In this document: in pieces, positions 43,165 to 51,946 of the stretch
How the letters are laid out: each line of letters starts with the position of its first letter
Position numbering within the stretch: position 1 is the stretch's first letter
Made by a program: the position numbers and the translations under genes
The notes under the pieces: generated by a model
The model's database searches: none
What the model saw: the letters and a program-made list of their open reading frames with translations, nothing else
Told to the model about the DNA's origin: nothing
Origin: AP-15 sp963732095
GTDB taxonomy: Bacteria > Pseudomonadota > Alphaproteobacteria > ATCC43930 > CGMCC-115725
Assembly (NCBI GenBank): GCA_963732095.1
Contig: CAVSZA010000040.1
Location: 62,001-126,000 of the forward strand
Direction of reading: 5' to 3'
DNA: 64,000 nucleotides

Positions 43165-43842
43165 TCATGAGCCGGCTGTCTGGAGCGCCGCAATGACCGC
43201 TTCGGATGAAGCGACCCAACCGAAAATGCCGCCCTGCGCCTTGATCATGCGCAAGCCCATCTCTTGAAATTCCGGGAAATACGAGCCGACGCAATCCTCC
43301 ACGACCACGCATTCGTAGCCGCGGTCATTGGCCTCTCTGACTGTCGTGTTGACGCAGACCTCGGTGGTGACCCCGCACACGATGAGCTGGGTAATGCCGC
43401 GGTTTTTCAGCATCGCATCGAGATCGGTGGCGTGGAATGCGCCCTTACCCGGCTTGTCGACGACCGGCTCGCCGGGCACCGGATAGAGCTCCGGGATGAT
43501 GTCGTGTCCTGGTTCGCCGCGTACCAATATCCGGCCCATCGGGCCTGGGTCGCCAATGCCATTTGGGAGTCTGCCGCGCGCCTTCTTAGCCGGCGGCAAA
43601 TCGGCGAGGTCGGGTCGATGCCCCTCGCGGGTGTGGATGACGGTCAAACCCGACATTCGCGCCGCATCGAGCAGACGCCGGGTCGGCGCGATGGTTCGCC
43701 GCAGCAGTGAGACATCATTCCCTAACGCGGCCCCAAAGCCACCCGGCTCGAGGAAATCCCTCTGCATATCGATGATGACAAGACCCGCATGGGTCGCCAC
43801 CAAATCGAAGGGATATGGCTCTGCTGCGATGATCGCCGTCAT
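43165..43842 (-). CDS. Isochorismatase-family cysteine hydrolase
   Basis: 225 residues. The Asp of the triad is in LVIIDMQRDFLEPGGFG, the Lys region in VVDKPGKGAFHATDLDAML, and the catalytic Cys with the cis-peptide loop in LIVCGVTTEVCVNTTVREANDRGYECVVVEDCVGSYF. Members include biuret hydrolase, RutB-like peroxyureidoacrylate/ureidoacrylate amidohydrolases, N-carbamoylsarcosine amidase and nicotinamidase. The partner permease favours an amide or carbamoyl substrate. First gene of a two-gene operon. The upstream 43843-44136 gap should hold its promoter; I see nothing else there. Confidence 0.87.
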   Translation of the reverse strand: MTAIIAAEPYPFDLVATHAGLVIIDMQRDFLEPGGFGAALGNDVSLLRRTIAPTRRLLDAARMSGLTVIHTREGHRPDLADLPPAKKARGRLPNGIGDPGPMGRILVRGEPGHDIIPELYPVPGEPVVDKPGKGAFHATDLDAMLKNRGITQLIVCGVTTEVCVNTTVREANDRGYECVVVEDCVGSYFPEFQEMGLRMIKAQGGIFGWVASSEAVIAALQTAGS

Positions 43843-44136
43843 AATCCCTCTCCGCCCCCATGACGGCCGGCCGGTTAGTGCTAGGATCTAGACACCTAAC
43901 CGACAGCAATATCAGGCTATGACGCCGAGCAAAGTGCGTGCCACGCCAACAGCACCATTTTCTTGGCGCCGGGCCTCTAGCCCACTATTGGGTGTCCTTA
44001 ATTTAGGCGAATGCTCGAAAAACAGCCGACGGCATATCGCATTGCGCCCCCTAGTGCGAGAGACAGACGCAGCCTGCTCTTATCACGCAATCGCAGCGGT
44101 TGAGCTGTGCTACGATCCGCACGGTAGAGGGAGGCT

Positions 44137-44266
44137 ATGAAACAACTGGTCGAAGGCCGTCTCGCCGCAATTCACGCCGCCCGCCGACGTGGCGGGCTAC
44201 TCTCGGCTGATGGGAGTGGACGAGGAAGGCACGTGGACAGCCTCGGCTCTTCATCCTGTGTGGTGA
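44137..44266 (+). pseudogene. Class III adenylate/guanylate cyclase N-terminal fragment
   Basis: The frame from ATG 44137 reads VEGRLAAIHAA and then, after a one-base shift near 44180, ADVAGYSRLMGVDEEGTW, the beginning of a class III cyclase catalytic domain with the first metal-binding Asp. It stops at 44266. The rest of the gene is missing. Confidence 0.65.
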
Positions 44267-44359
44267 TCGCATGCGCAGCGATGCCGCCAAAACTGGTGTG
44301 CAGGCTCTATACGCAGCCATTTATTTTGCCGGCCCGCGCCAGGCTCGGGCAGTAGAGAA

Positions 44360-44767
44360 ATGGAAATTAAGCGACATCACGGGACCAGCGAGTTTCGCCA
44401 CGACCTCTCGCTTCCCCCTGCCTCCATCGCACAGCGGTTGTCGCCCATTCTTGGCCGGCTTCCCGGCTATCGGCGCGACTGGTTGTTGCCGGATGTCCTG
44501 GCCGGGCTTGCGGTCTGGGCGGTCATGGTGCCGGAGGGCATGGCTTATGCCGGAATCGTCGGGGTGCCGCCGATCATGGGACTCTATACGATCGTCCCGC
44601 CATTGATAGCGTACGCGCTGCTCGGCACCTCTCGCCTGCTGGTCGTCGGCCCGGACACGGCGACCGGCCTAATCTCGACGCCGACCGTCGGCGCGATCGC
44701 GGCACAGGGAACAGTCCCCCTGGCGCTTGGGGCGCTCCGCGCCCCGAAAATCGCGCGGGAACTCTAG
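44360..44767 (+). pseudogene. SulP-family transporter, N-terminal stump
   Basis: 135 residues. LPGYRRDWLLPDVLAGLAVWAVMVPEGMAYAGIVGVPPIMGLYT and ALLGTSRLLVVGPDTATGLIS are the first three helices of a SulP anion transporter (sulfate/bicarbonate). A full protein has about 500-570 residues plus a STAS domain; here the similarity ends around residue 118 and an unrelated tail follows. The rest is deleted. Confidence 0.75.
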
Positions 44768-44834
44768 CGCGGTGCGGGTTGGGACGGCCCGTGATACCGT
44801 GAGTTTGCAACCCGGATCGGAGGCAAGCAAAGCG

Positions 44835-45275
44835 ATGCCCGAAGCGGAAATCGCAAAAGCGGTGCAGTTGCTCGATCTCATGCTCGAGTTTTTTGCCGAC
44901 GATGGCCACTGGACGCGCGGCCGTTATGACGATGGAAACGGCGGCCATTGCCTTGTCGGCGCCGTTCTGCATCTGAGCCGTAAGCATTGCCTGCCAAAGG
45001 CACCGGCGATCGCGCTCCTGCAGGATGCCATGCCCAGGCCCGGCCTTCCGCTTGTGCATTTCAACGACCGTTGTTGCGGCAGCGTCGCCGAACTGCGCTC
45101 CATCATCCTCACGGCCCGCCGTCTTGCCGATGATCACGCCGAGCAAAAGCGGGCGGCTGCCGCGGCCAAAACATGGCTGCTCGCTCAGATCGAAAAAAAG
45201 CGGGCAGCTCCGGCGGCGCCTACCGCGGAAATGACGCCGGACGAGCGATTCATCCCCAGCCGCCTTGCCGCGTAG
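44835..45275 (+). CDS. DUF6197-like protein
   Basis: I choose the ATG at 44835, giving 146 residues. The block ADDGHWTRGRYDDGNGGHCLVGAVLHLSRKH followed by HFNDRCCGSVAELRSIILTARRLA is like DUF6197 proteins (W-x-x-G, CL-x-GA and W/F-N-D motifs). Function unknown; members occur in many actinobacteria and proteobacteria, often on phages or accessory DNA. The C-terminal 35 residues are Ala/Lys-rich and may be disordered. Confidence 0.65.
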   Translation: MPEAEIAKAVQLLDLMLEFFADDGHWTRGRYDDGNGGHCLVGAVLHLSRKHCLPKAPAIALLQDAMPRPGLPLVHFNDRCCGSVAELRSIILTARRLADDHAEQKRAAAAAKTWLLAQIEKKRAAPAAPTAEMTPDERFIPSRLAA

Positions 45276-45448
45276 CGGCCGCAGCCGATCGCCGCGAGGC
45301 CATCGGACAAGTTGTGGATATCAACGCCGGGAGGTGGACGGCCGGGCCGGCCCCGGCGGTGTTTCTTATGTATCTCCCATGAACTGATCGGCGCCGTGAC
45401 GCCGATGTCTCCGGCGCAGCTGCAGGGAGGCCTTGGCGCAGCTGGTAG

Positions 45449-45653
45449 AATTCGCACCGGCCAACGCGCCGCCGAGAGCGGCAATGAAGCAGTTCAAATC
45501 GGCCGGCCAGGCGCTGCGGTTCCTCTCAGCCCACGATCAGATCAATAACTTCTTCCACCTCCGCCGGATCACATCACTGCTGCCGAGCACAGAGCTTCTA
45601 GGACCCAAACATTCCAGGTCTGGGCCGAAATCTGTAACATGGCCTGGTCATAA
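45449..45653 (+). pseudogene. IS6-family transposase C-terminal fragment
   Basis: Three frames in succession read NSHRPTRRRER (45449), MKQFKSAGQALRFLSAHDQINNFFHLRR (from 45484) and DHITAAEHRASRTQTFQVWAEIC (from 45567, stop at 45651). This is the end of an IS6-type DDE transposase with two frameshifts. The rest of 45276-46004 has no gene I can support. Confidence 0.7.
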
Positions 45654-46004
45654 ATCCCCAATGCACACTGCCATCGCATGCATAGGCGGCATCCCCGGGT
45701 CTAGTCCCCGACAATAAACTTTCGCGGCGATGGCGGTCTGAACCCCGTCCCGCGGAACTCTACTGCCGCGTCACGACGACAAACTGGTAGGAAAGCACAT
45801 CGCATGAAGCCGTTTGCGCCGGCAATCTTGGCTGAGAACCGTCCGGATTGCCTCTCGCACAGTACAGAGAAATGAGAGCAAAAAAAATGCGGCCGTTTAT
45901 GCGTACCAGCCGGGCCCTACCGTCATACGCGTCTCACCGGGTGGAGAACATCCGGGAACGCCTGCGCAGTAACTACTTCAGGCAGCCGGTTTCGAGCGCT
46001 AGCC

Positions 46005-46664
46005 CTACCGACGGCTGCGCCCGACTCGGCCGTGCACTTCACCCTGCTTGCCGCGTCGGGCATGATCGGCAACCAGCGCCTCGAGCATTTCGGCGAGCCG
46101 CAAGGAAAGTCCTTCGGATCCGACACTTTGGGCGGTAATGCGGGCGCCCTCGCATAGCAGGAAGACTTCGTCGGCGAGACGCTCGGGATCGACGAGCTTG
46201 GCATCGCAGCACAGGCGAATAAGCCGTTCGCGAAGCGCGGTTTTATACTCGCGAATGACACGCCGCGCAGGATGATCCCAATCCGGCAGCTCGACCGCAG
46301 CGTTGGCGAGTGCACAGCCGCGCTCGGCCTCGTTCTCCTTGAAGTCCGCAACATGGCGCAGCCAGGCCAGGAGCTGGCCTTCCGGATCGCCCGCGTGGGC
46401 GGCGGCGAGCGCATCCCAGGCAGCATCGAACTCCTGCGTTAGCTCGCTGAGACACGCGGCGATCAGCACATCCTTCGAGGTGAAGTGGCGATAGAGCGTC
46501 ATCTTGTTGGTGCCGGCCGCCTCGGCAATCGCGTCGACGCCAACGGCATGGATGCCGCGGCGATAGAACAATTCGCGGGCGGCCGCGAGGATGCGCTCGC
46601 GCGGAGGCGCGCTTCTGCTCTCTCGATCGGCGGCCGGCCTTGCGGTTGACGCGATTATAGCCAC
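46005..46664 (-). CDS. TetR-family transcriptional regulator
   Basis: 219 residues. The N-terminal helix-turn-helix is RERILAAARELFYRRGIHAVGVDAIAEAAGTNKMTLYRHFTSKDVLI. The C-terminal part is a helical ligand domain with LLAWLRHVADFKENEAERGCALANAAVELPD, as in the TetR_C_33-like group. It is transcribed away from a small ORF and an MlaC-like gene. A perfect palindrome 24 bp upstream of its start is its likely operator, so it probably represses itself and the divergent genes. Confidence 0.9.
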   Translation of the reverse strand: MAIIASTARPAADRESRSAPPRERILAAARELFYRRGIHAVGVDAIAEAAGTNKMTLYRHFTSKDVLIAACLSELTQEFDAAWDALAAAHAGDPEGQLLAWLRHVADFKENEAERGCALANAAVELPDWDHPARRVIREYKTALRERLIRLCCDAKLVDPERLADEVFLLCEGARITAQSVGSEGLSLRLAEMLEALVADHARRGKQGEVHGRVGRSRR

Positions 46665-46687
46665 TTCTTTCTGGCCCCTTGATATGT

Positions 46688-46703
46688 TACTGAGCGGTCA
46701 GTA
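46688..46703. promoter_or_regulatory. Palindromic operator TACTGA-GCGG-TCAGTA
   Basis: A 16-bp site with perfect 6-bp arms sits between the divergent TetR gene (start at 46664) and the small ORF (start at 46784). It has the size and symmetry of TetR-family operators, and the TACTGA/TCAGTA arms resemble those of several TetR repressors. A half site (TTCAGTG) follows 21 bp on. Confidence 0.65.
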
Positions 46704-46783
46704 TATGGGGTGTTACCGTTCAGTGCCGTTTAATGTAGCGCGTGCGCTAGCCGATTTCCACCCCTGTCCCGAAGGACACCGCG

Positions 46784-46960
46784 ATGGATAACCACGAGCT
46801 GAAGCTGACCGATCTAATGGCCGATCCGATGACCCTGGCCGTGATGGCAGCTGATCGGGTCGATCCGGCTGCGCTGGAAGCGCTCTTGTCTTCTTTACGC
46901 CCCGTCAAACGACCGCTGCCGACCAGATGCGGCAAAGCGGGGTGGGCAACCGACGATTGA
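46784..46960 (+). CDS. Small protein of unknown function, 58 residues
   Basis: An ATG at 46784 preceded by GAAGGA (spacing about 7) opens a 58-residue frame to TGA at 46958. It begins MDNHELKLTDLMADPMT and continues AVMAADRVDPAALEALLSSLR, a short helical, acidic segment, then a basic tail. It lies 22 bp before the MlaC-like gene and directly under the palindromic operator, so it is probably the first gene of that operon. I do not recognise a family. Confidence 0.5.
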   Translation: MDNHELKLTDLMADPMTLAVMAADRVDPAALEALLSSLRPVKRPLPTRCGKAGWATDD

Positions 46961-46982
46961 CACAAACAAGAGGACCAACGCC

Positions 46983-47630
46983 GTGAGGAAGCCGATCGTA
47001 TTGAAAAGGCCGGGGTGGAGAGCCGCGGGTCTCGCCGTCCTGTTTGGTCTCGGTCTGATTTCGAACCCGGTCCGGTCCGCGCCGGCGAGCGGGGGTGACA
47101 CCGTGCAGAGGCTGTACGATGCGCTGCTCAGCACGATGAAGAACGGCCGCACACTCGGGCAAAGCGGGCGTTTTACACAGCTCGAGCCGGTCATTCTCAG
47201 GACCTTCGATATCCCATCGATGGCCCGTTTGTCGGTCGGCCCGTCCTGGTCCACTCTGACCGATGCGCAACGGCAGCAGGTGACGGAGAGCTTCGGGCGA
47301 TATATCTCGGCGATCTACGCCGACCGCTTTGACAGCTACGATGGACAGAAGCTGCAGGTGATCGGCGAGCAGCCCGCGGTGGCTGGCATTATGGTGCGCA
47401 GCCAGATCGTCAAGGCCAACGGCGAGCCGGTCAATGTCGACTACATGATGCGCCGCGACGGCGACAGCTGGCTGATCTCCGACATCTATCTCGACGGCGC
47501 GATCAGCGAGGTCGCGACTCGCCGCTCCGAATTTGGCGCGATCCTAAAGAGCCAGGGCATCGACGGCCTGATCGCAGCGCTCAACCGCAAGGCGGACATC
47601 CTGACCGCGACTACGGCAAAGGCGTCGTAG
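46983..47630 (+). CDS. MlaC/Ttg2D-family (HpnM-like) periplasmic lipid-binding protein
   Basis: 215 residues with a GTG start and a Sec-type signal (GLAVLFGLGLISNPVRSAPA). The mature part has the MlaC pattern: LYDALLSTMKNGRTLGQSGRFTQLEPVILRTFDIPSMARLSVG, SFGRYISAIYADRFDSY, and VDYMMRRDGDSWLISDIYLDGAISEVATRRSEF. MlaC proteins shuttle phospholipids across the periplasm; the HpnM branch is linked to hopanoid transport. No mlaDEF or hpn genes are in view, so which branch it belongs to is open. Likely controlled by the divergent TetR protein. Confidence 0.85.
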   Translation: MRKPIVLKRPGWRAAGLAVLFGLGLISNPVRSAPASGGDTVQRLYDALLSTMKNGRTLGQSGRFTQLEPVILRTFDIPSMARLSVGPSWSTLTDAQRQQVTESFGRYISAIYADRFDSYDGQKLQVIGEQPAVAGIMVRSQIVKANGEPVNVDYMMRRDGDSWLISDIYLDGAISEVATRRSEFGAILKSQGIDGLIAALNRKADILTATTAKAS

Positions 47631-47675
47631 CCGCTCCCCGGCTTCGGCCGGGCCGCAGGAGACAGGAGGCTGCAG

Positions 47676-47987
47676 GTGCCCAACCTGCTGATGTTGGCAA
47701 GCGGCGTGGGGCTCGTCGCGGCAAGCGCCGCTCTCTGGGTACAAGGGCAGCGGCGGGCCGATCACCGCTTCTTCGCTGGTCTTATCTCGATCGGCCCGGC
47801 ACCGCGCTGCGGGCGCGTAGGGGCCGACGACCCGCCGGGCGTGTCAGGATCTGGCTGCGCTGCCAGCTCCTGGCTTAGTCTAGAGGCAGTTGGCTACAAC
47901 GAACCCTATCGGGCCTTACGGAGCAGGGCTAGCTCTTCCAACCCCGGTGCGCGTTTGCTCTCGATCGGGATCAACCGAAGGGGTTGA
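47676..47987 (+). CDS. Possible small membrane protein, 3' part doubtful
   Basis: A GTG at 47676 after AGGAGG opens a frame whose first 25 residues are a hydrophobic helix (LLMLASGVGLVAASAALWV). After about residue 35 the composition is random-looking, so a small genuine gene may have been cut by the rearrangement near 47780. Confidence 0.25.
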   Translation: MPNLLMLASGVGLVAASAALWVQGQRRADHRFFAGLISIGPAPRCGRVGADDPPGVSGSGCAASSWLSLEAVGYNEPYRALRSRASSSNPGARLLSIGINRRG

Positions 47988-48209
47988 CCGCGACGCGTTG
48001 TTCTCGGTCGGATCAAGCGGCGGCAGTGACCGCAACCAGCGGAGCGCATCTGATCTCCGCACGATGGTACGCCGCCCAATCTTCCGAGCAATCAGGCGGC
48101 CGGCAGCGATCTCCTCGTAGATCATGGAGCGGCTTATGTCGCTCTCCTTGGCGAGACGTTCAGTAGAATATGCAAGGCGCGCCGTTTGGCTGCGAATTGT
48201 CTTTGCCAA
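47916..48209 (-). CDS. Excisionase-like helix-turn-helix protein (HTH_17 type)
   Basis: 97 residues. RLAYSTERLAKESDISRSMIYEEIAAGRLIARKIGRRTIVRRSDALRWLRSLP is a MerR-like winged helix-turn-helix of the AlpA/excisionase class, where the protein usually ends. The remaining 30 residues look disordered. Such proteins steer integrases or regulate island genes. It lies left of the tRNA-like att site and opposite to the integrase, so it could belong to the same integrated element or to an older one. Confidence 0.7.
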   Translation of the reverse strand: MAKTIRSQTARLAYSTERLAKESDISRSMIYEEIAAGRLIARKIGRRTIVRRSDALRWLRSLPPLDPTENNASRSTPSVDPDREQTRTGVGRASPAP

Positions 48210-48339
48210 ATGCCTCTCCCGCCGAGCGCCTGCGACGACGTCCCCCGACGGTGCCGATCATCCACAATCGTCCAAGACCGTATCCGGGACACTTCCGGGA
48301 CACTGGTTATCGGTAAGGTTCACAAATGTCTGATATTAT

Positions 48340-48363
48340 TGGCGTCCCCAAGGGGATTCGAAC
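48340..48363 (-). other. Putative attachment site: 3' end of a tRNA-Glu gene
   Basis: Read on the minus strand this is GTTCGAATCCCC-TTGGGGACGCCA, the T-loop, acceptor strand and CCA of a tRNA, closest to tRNA-Glu (GTCCCC...GGGGAC acceptor). The bases that should form the 5' half of the T stem do not match, so only the 3' fragment is present. It stands 87 bp before the integrase start, where an att core is expected. Confidence 0.7.
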
Positions 48364-48449
48364 GCTGCCTTTTCAAAACCCATCCTAAATCCTTTACTTT
48401 TAGTCGATCAGAGGCTTAGCTATACACGATCATATACAAATCCATATAC

Positions 48450-50222
48450 ATGGGCAACATCGGAATGGCACTAGCAGCAGCCGCACGGGTCACCCGAGAA
48501 AGGTACCTTCAATGGTTCAAGCCGACCCGTGCCTACCGGTTTCGGCGCGCTGTTCCGACCCACCTGCGGCCCATAATCGGCCAGAGCGAATGGACCGAGA
48601 CGTTGAGCCGAGACCTTGCCGAAGCGAGGCGGCAGCTTCGGGTTCACGTCGAGAGGACCGACCGAATTCTTGCTTTGGCCGAGGCTGGCAATTGGCCCGA
48701 AGTCGATGAGGAGGAGATCGAGGCGCTGGCTGAGGGATGGTGGCGTCTGTTCCAGCTTGAACGCAGCCGTCTTATCACGAACTCACAAGGTTTGCCCTCC
48801 TGGCCGAACGGTCGCGAACGGCTCGACGACATAAATTCCGAGCTATGGGCGCTCGCGTCAGATGATGACCTGTCGCGATCGGTGCGCCGTTTCCTCGCCG
48901 GGCCGAGAGTGTGGCCGCACCCTCAAGCCCCAGACTCAAATCGGGACCGAGCGGAAGCCTTTCTCGGCGACTCCGCACGTGCGGCGCAACTGTCGCGAAA
49001 CACGGAGGCGATGGGGCGGCTGTTGCGGCACTGCCGAATTCTCCACCATCACGCGGCGCGCGGCTATATCGGCGAGGGCGATGATCGCAGCCACGCCATC
49101 AGTCGTATCCTCGATATGATCGAGGGACTCGAAATAGATCCCCGCCAAATCGTTGCGGCAATCGAGGGACAAAACGCCGCGACAATTCCGACCCCGCCCC
49201 TGACGCCATTTCCGTCGCCACTAACGATCTTCCCAGCGCTGCCGCTTGGTCACATTGCCGCCCAAGACGAATCAGATCTGATTTCGAGGTGGGCGAAAGA
49301 GACGGGAATCGGACCCCGCGGCGTCTATCAGGCACGTCTCGACATGGCGAAATTCGTGAGATTGATCGAGCATGACGACGCCACCCGAGTGACACCGCAG
49401 AACATCGTGCGGTTTAAAGAACATCTCGGCGATAAGGGTTTGGCGGCACCCACGATCAATCGGTATCTCAGCGCCATCAAGTCGCCGCTTGGGTGGGCGA
49501 AAGAGAACCACAAAATTGCGACCGATCCCGGCGCGGGCATCAAATACGATTCGAAAGGTGGGGCGAAGAAGAAGGTGAGGCGACTTGGTTATGACGACAA
49601 TCAGGCGCGCATCGTCCTGTCGGCGGCACGTTGCGAAAACAAACCCTATCGTCGTTGGATTCCATGGATATGTGCTTTTACGGGTTGTCGTCTGGACGAG
49701 GTTGCCGGTCGCCATGCCCGTGACATAAAGCGGGTCGGCTCGACGTGGGTGCTCGATATCCCCGAGGGCAAAAACGAAGGTGCGGCCCGGAGGATTCCGA
49801 TTCACTCCAAGCTGGTTGCTGAGGGCTTCATCGACTACTGGCGCGCGTTGCCCAAAGACGGGCCGCTGTTCCCCGACCTTAAGGATGGCCGATATGGTCG
49901 CGCTGGCACGGCGACCAAGAACATTGGTAGATGGTTACGACGGGTGCAGAAGGAGACAAGCGTTCTCCTAGTCGAAGAACCACGGTTTGCTCCGAACCAT
50001 TCATGGAGGCACCGCTTCAAAAGCGAGGCGCGCCGGGTCGGAAAGGACCAAAGACCCATCATGTCAGAGGAAACGAGCGACGCACTGACCGGCCACTACG
50101 AAGGCAAGGTGTCGCGCGACTATGGCGAATATTACGTGGACTCAGTGCTCCGCCCGGCGATCGAAAGTATGCTGTCGCCGTTCGACATCGAACAGGTCGA
50201 AGGGGTTCTCGAAACGGCATAG
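48450..50222 (+). CDS. Tyrosine-type site-specific integrase
   Basis: 590 residues. The N-terminus (YRFRRAVPTHLRPIIGQSEWTETLSRDLAEARR) is the DUF6538 region common in island integrases; an arm/core-binding domain follows at about 270-350 (RLIEHDDATRVTPQNIVRFKEHLGDKG). The catalytic domain carries the Arg in AFTGCRLDEVAG, a Lys region, H-x-x-R in HSWRHRFKSEAR, the His in LTGHYEG and the Tyr in RDYGEYY, so it looks active. It likely recombines at the adjacent tRNA-Glu 3' end. Length above the usual 400 is due to the N-terminal extension. Confidence 0.92.
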   Translation: MGNIGMALAAAARVTRERYLQWFKPTRAYRFRRAVPTHLRPIIGQSEWTETLSRDLAEARRQLRVHVERTDRILALAEAGNWPEVDEEEIEALAEGWWRLFQLERSRLITNSQGLPSWPNGRERLDDINSELWALASDDDLSRSVRRFLAGPRVWPHPQAPDSNRDRAEAFLGDSARAAQLSRNTEAMGRLLRHCRILHHHAARGYIGEGDDRSHAISRILDMIEGLEIDPRQIVAAIEGQNAATIPTPPLTPFPSPLTIFPALPLGHIAAQDESDLISRWAKETGIGPRGVYQARLDMAKFVRLIEHDDATRVTPQNIVRFKEHLGDKGLAAPTINRYLSAIKSPLGWAKENHKIATDPGAGIKYDSKGGAKKKVRRLGYDDNQARIVLSAARCENKPYRRWIPWICAFTGCRLDEVAGRHARDIKRVGSTWVLDIPEGKNEGAARRIPIHSKLVAEGFIDYWRALPKDGPLFPDLKDGRYGRAGTATKNIGRWLRRVQKETSVLLVEEPRFAPNHSWRHRFKSEARRVGKDQRPIMSEETSDALTGHYEGKVSRDYGEYYVDSVLRPAIESMLSPFDIEQVEGVLETA

Positions 50223-51073
50223 GAGCGGCTGTCATCTGCTGTTGACCCGGCACGAGCCTGGGGAGGAGGCGCAGATTTGCTTTCTCGAAACCTGAGGATT
50301 GTTCTGCTTGCTGCCATAAATTTGGTCCAGCCTTCCAGAAATTCTCCCACGGGAACCCGCATAGGATTTCCTCAGATGGGTACCCTACCAGGGATTAGGC
50401 ACCCCCTCTTTTTCCTGCCCGGCACTTCCGTCACGGCAACCTGATCGGCCATCCTCCAGGGGGGAACGGGACCGGCGAGCCTCTCGGAGCGCCACCAAGA
50501 GGAAACGATCCATCGATTCCGGAGTCCCTTTGGGGAAGGGCACCGGTCGGCTTTCCCCCGGCATCTCGTAATCGAAGCTTTGGCTCACCGTTGGCATGGC
50601 CGTTCGGTGAAAGGCCAAGATGCCTCTAATAAAGGCGTTCGCGTGCGGTTGGTTGCGTCACCATTCGGCACGGAGGGCGAACGATCAGCCCATGACACTT
50701 GCCGATCGGACTAATCGTGCTTTTGGGATAGGAACTTCACCAGCTTTTCATGTCGTGATCCGGATAACGCTCAGCACCTCGCCGGTATGGGATCGAACGC
50801 CGACGATAAAATCCACCCTGCCAAGCGACCGACAATAGGAAAACTGCCATCGTGATCCCCCGCCGCGAGCCTCTCGGCGGGAACCGTGGCGCTGCGCAAC
50901 GGGCCATCGACATGTTAAGCACCGCCAGATGCTCGGCCACGCACTAGGCGGAGTGGATCACCCACCCCCCAACGGGCGAGGGTTGAGCCCGGTGGAAGGC
51001 GCTGCGCTTTCCGGCCTGCGCTTGGTGGGATGTGTCATAGTCACCCCGCTCCAACTGCCAAGAATGGTGGCGC
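50223..51073. other. 850-bp stretch without a supported gene
   Basis: I inspected both strands. Frames of up to about 77 codons exist, for example on the minus strand at 50385-50618, but none shows a ribosome site, a family motif or coding-like composition. It follows the integrase and may be decayed island DNA. Confidence 0.5.
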
Positions 51074-51946
51074 ATGGATTTTCCGACCCTTCAGGCTGAA
51101 CTGCGCCGGATCGGCGGCACTGTTCAGGCATTCGCGGCCATCGGTGCGGCGTTACGGCTGCATCAGGGGAAACTGCAAGCTGATCCCGCCATTCAGGCTC
51201 GGCTGCTTGCCGCCGTCGAAGCGGTGCTGCCCGGCGCACTCAACGGGCTGAACCCGCAACAAGTTTCCGAGGCACTGGCGTATGTGACCTTCCAGATCGG
51301 GGAGGCCACTGAACTGTTCCAGAACGCTGGCCGTCCTCCTGGGTGGGTTCTTCAAGACCCCGCTGTACTTCAAGCCTTGGGCCAAGCCTCTCGCCAGAAC
51401 ATCCGCAGTATTATGGCGCTCGCCGCAAACCGTCCAAGGTTGGCTGCGTCGCTCGCGGGCCGCTTTCTCGATGTCGGCACGGGCGTCGGAGCCATGGCAC
51501 TAGAGGCGGCGGAGCAGTGCCCGTCGCTTCAGGTGGTCGGTATTGATATCTGGCAACCGTCTTTGGCGTTGGCCCGCATTAATGTCGCAGCCAGCCCGCA
51601 CGCTGCGCGTATTGAGATTCGTCCGAAGGACGTGACGCAACTGGACGAATTTGCCGCATATACCCTGGCGTGGCTGCCCGTACCCTTCCTGCCACGGGCA
51701 GTGGTGGAGGCTGCCGTCGACCGCCTCGTCGTGGCTTTGGTGCCAAACGGCCATCTGGTGGTCGGCCTTTTCGCTGTGCCGACAGACAAGGCTGGGGCGG
51801 CGCTTACAGCCTTACGGGTCGTGCGCAATGGTGGCGATATGTGGGATATCGGCGAGATCGAGCAGCTACTCCGTGCCCGAGGCTTCGTCGATGTGGAGAC
51901 TTGCCTGACCCCTCAAACGATTTTCGTGATAGGCAGACGATCCTAG
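51074..51946 (+). CDS. Class I SAM-dependent methyltransferase
   Basis: 290 residues. The N-terminal 115 residues form a helical domain (LRRIGGTVQAFAAIGAALRL, LNPQQVSEALAYVTFQIGEATELFQ). The Rossmann core then starts with FLDVGTGVGAMALEAAEQ (motif I), VVGIDIWQPSLALARINV (acidic loop) and IEIRPKDVTQLD, and ends with the FVDVETCLTPQTIFVIG strand. This architecture is like small-molecule methyltransferases of natural-product or detoxification pathways. Acceptor unknown. Confidence 0.85.
   Translation: MDFPTLQAELRRIGGTVQAFAAIGAALRLHQGKLQADPAIQARLLAAVEAVLPGALNGLNPQQVSEALAYVTFQIGEATELFQNAGRPPGWVLQDPAVLQALGQASRQNIRSIMALAANRPRLAASLAGRFLDVGTGVGAMALEAAEQCPSLQVVGIDIWQPSLALARINVAASPHAARIEIRPKDVTQLDEFAAYTLAWLPVPFLPRAVVEAAVDRLVVALVPNGHLVVGLFAVPTDKAGAALTALRVVRNGGDMWDIGEIEQLLRARGFVDVETCLTPQTIFVIGRRS

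Noticed and set aside
50385..50618. Minus-strand frame of 77 codons after the integrase
   Set aside because: No ribosome site, no recognisable motif, and Arg/Pro/Ser-rich composition typical of chance frames.
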